Source: Methanomassiliicoccaceae archaeon UBA72 (GTDB lineage: Archaea; Thermoplasmatota; Thermoplasmata; Methanomassiliicoccales; Methanomethylophilaceae). Taken from it: a stretch of DNA of 13,643 nucleotides. The notes under the pieces are model-generated. The model had not been told where the DNA came from and did not search any database. It worked only from the letters and a program-made list of their open reading frames with translations. Below are positions 13,638-13,643 of the stretch, piece after piece (the stretch's first letter is position 1; every line of letters starts with the position of its first letter). Position numbers and translations under genes: made by a program. The stretch is from assembly GCA_002509405.1 (NCBI GenBank), contig DAVO01000003.1, positions 1 through 13,643 of the forward strand. The letters are read 5' to 3'.

Positions 13638-13643
13638 CTGCCT

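Noticed and set aside
1..13643. CRISPR array, insertion sequence, tRNA or rRNA gene, phage or defence island
   Set aside because: No regularly spaced repeats, transposase-like frames, terminal inverted repeats or tRNA-like folds were noticed, and the short intergenic gaps leave little room for them.

Overview
The window looks like chromosomal DNA of a methanogen-type euryarchaeon of moderately high GC. The archaeal assignment rests on an ApgM-type phosphoglycerate mutase, a SelB-like elongation-factor paralogue, a Tad/PilT-family secretion ATPase of archaeal type, and TATA boxes about 24-29 nt upstream of several start codons. None of the 16 complete genes ends in TAG (14 TGA, 2 TAA). That would fit a pyrrolysine-decoding archaeon such as Methanomassiliicoccales, but the lineage is an inference. 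Genes are packed tightly on both strands, and no gap exceeds about 110 bp. I see no tRNA, rRNA, CRISPR array or insertion sequence.

Layout. (1) 1-1155, minus strand: a cysteine-rich protein followed by the N-terminal part of a type II/IV secretion ATPase that runs off the left edge. (2) 1262-4070, plus strand: a long U32-family protein (RlhA/TrhP-like), then two small overlapping prepilin-like membrane-anchored proteins. The ATPase and the pilin-like genes therefore flank the U32 gene. (3) 4071-5889, minus strand: an iron-sulfur flavoprotein, then apgM. (4) 5992-6762, plus strand: an alpha/beta hydrolase. (5) 6750-8281, minus strand: a SAM methyltransferase, a zinc-ribbon membrane protein and a YkgJ-type cysteine-cluster protein. 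(6) 8337-11010, plus strand: a tightly coupled trio of phenylacetate-CoA ligase-like enzyme, tandem-ACT protein and SelB-like pseudo-GTPase. (7) 11101-12402, plus strand: a second phenylacetate-CoA ligase paralogue with its own leader. (8) 12403-13637, minus strand: a ferredoxin-domain protein, then a second iron-sulfur flavoprotein.

How the genes may work together. The two aryl-CoA ligases and the ACT protein resemble the set that anaerobic archaea use to activate aryl acids next to indolepyruvate ferredoxin oxidoreductase, for aromatic amino acid synthesis or degradation. The flanking Fe-S flavoprotein and ferredoxin genes could supply electrons, but this is speculative. The most unusual element is the SelB-like protein, whose nucleotide-binding motifs look lost. 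It is translationally coupled to the ligase and ACT genes rather than to translation genes.
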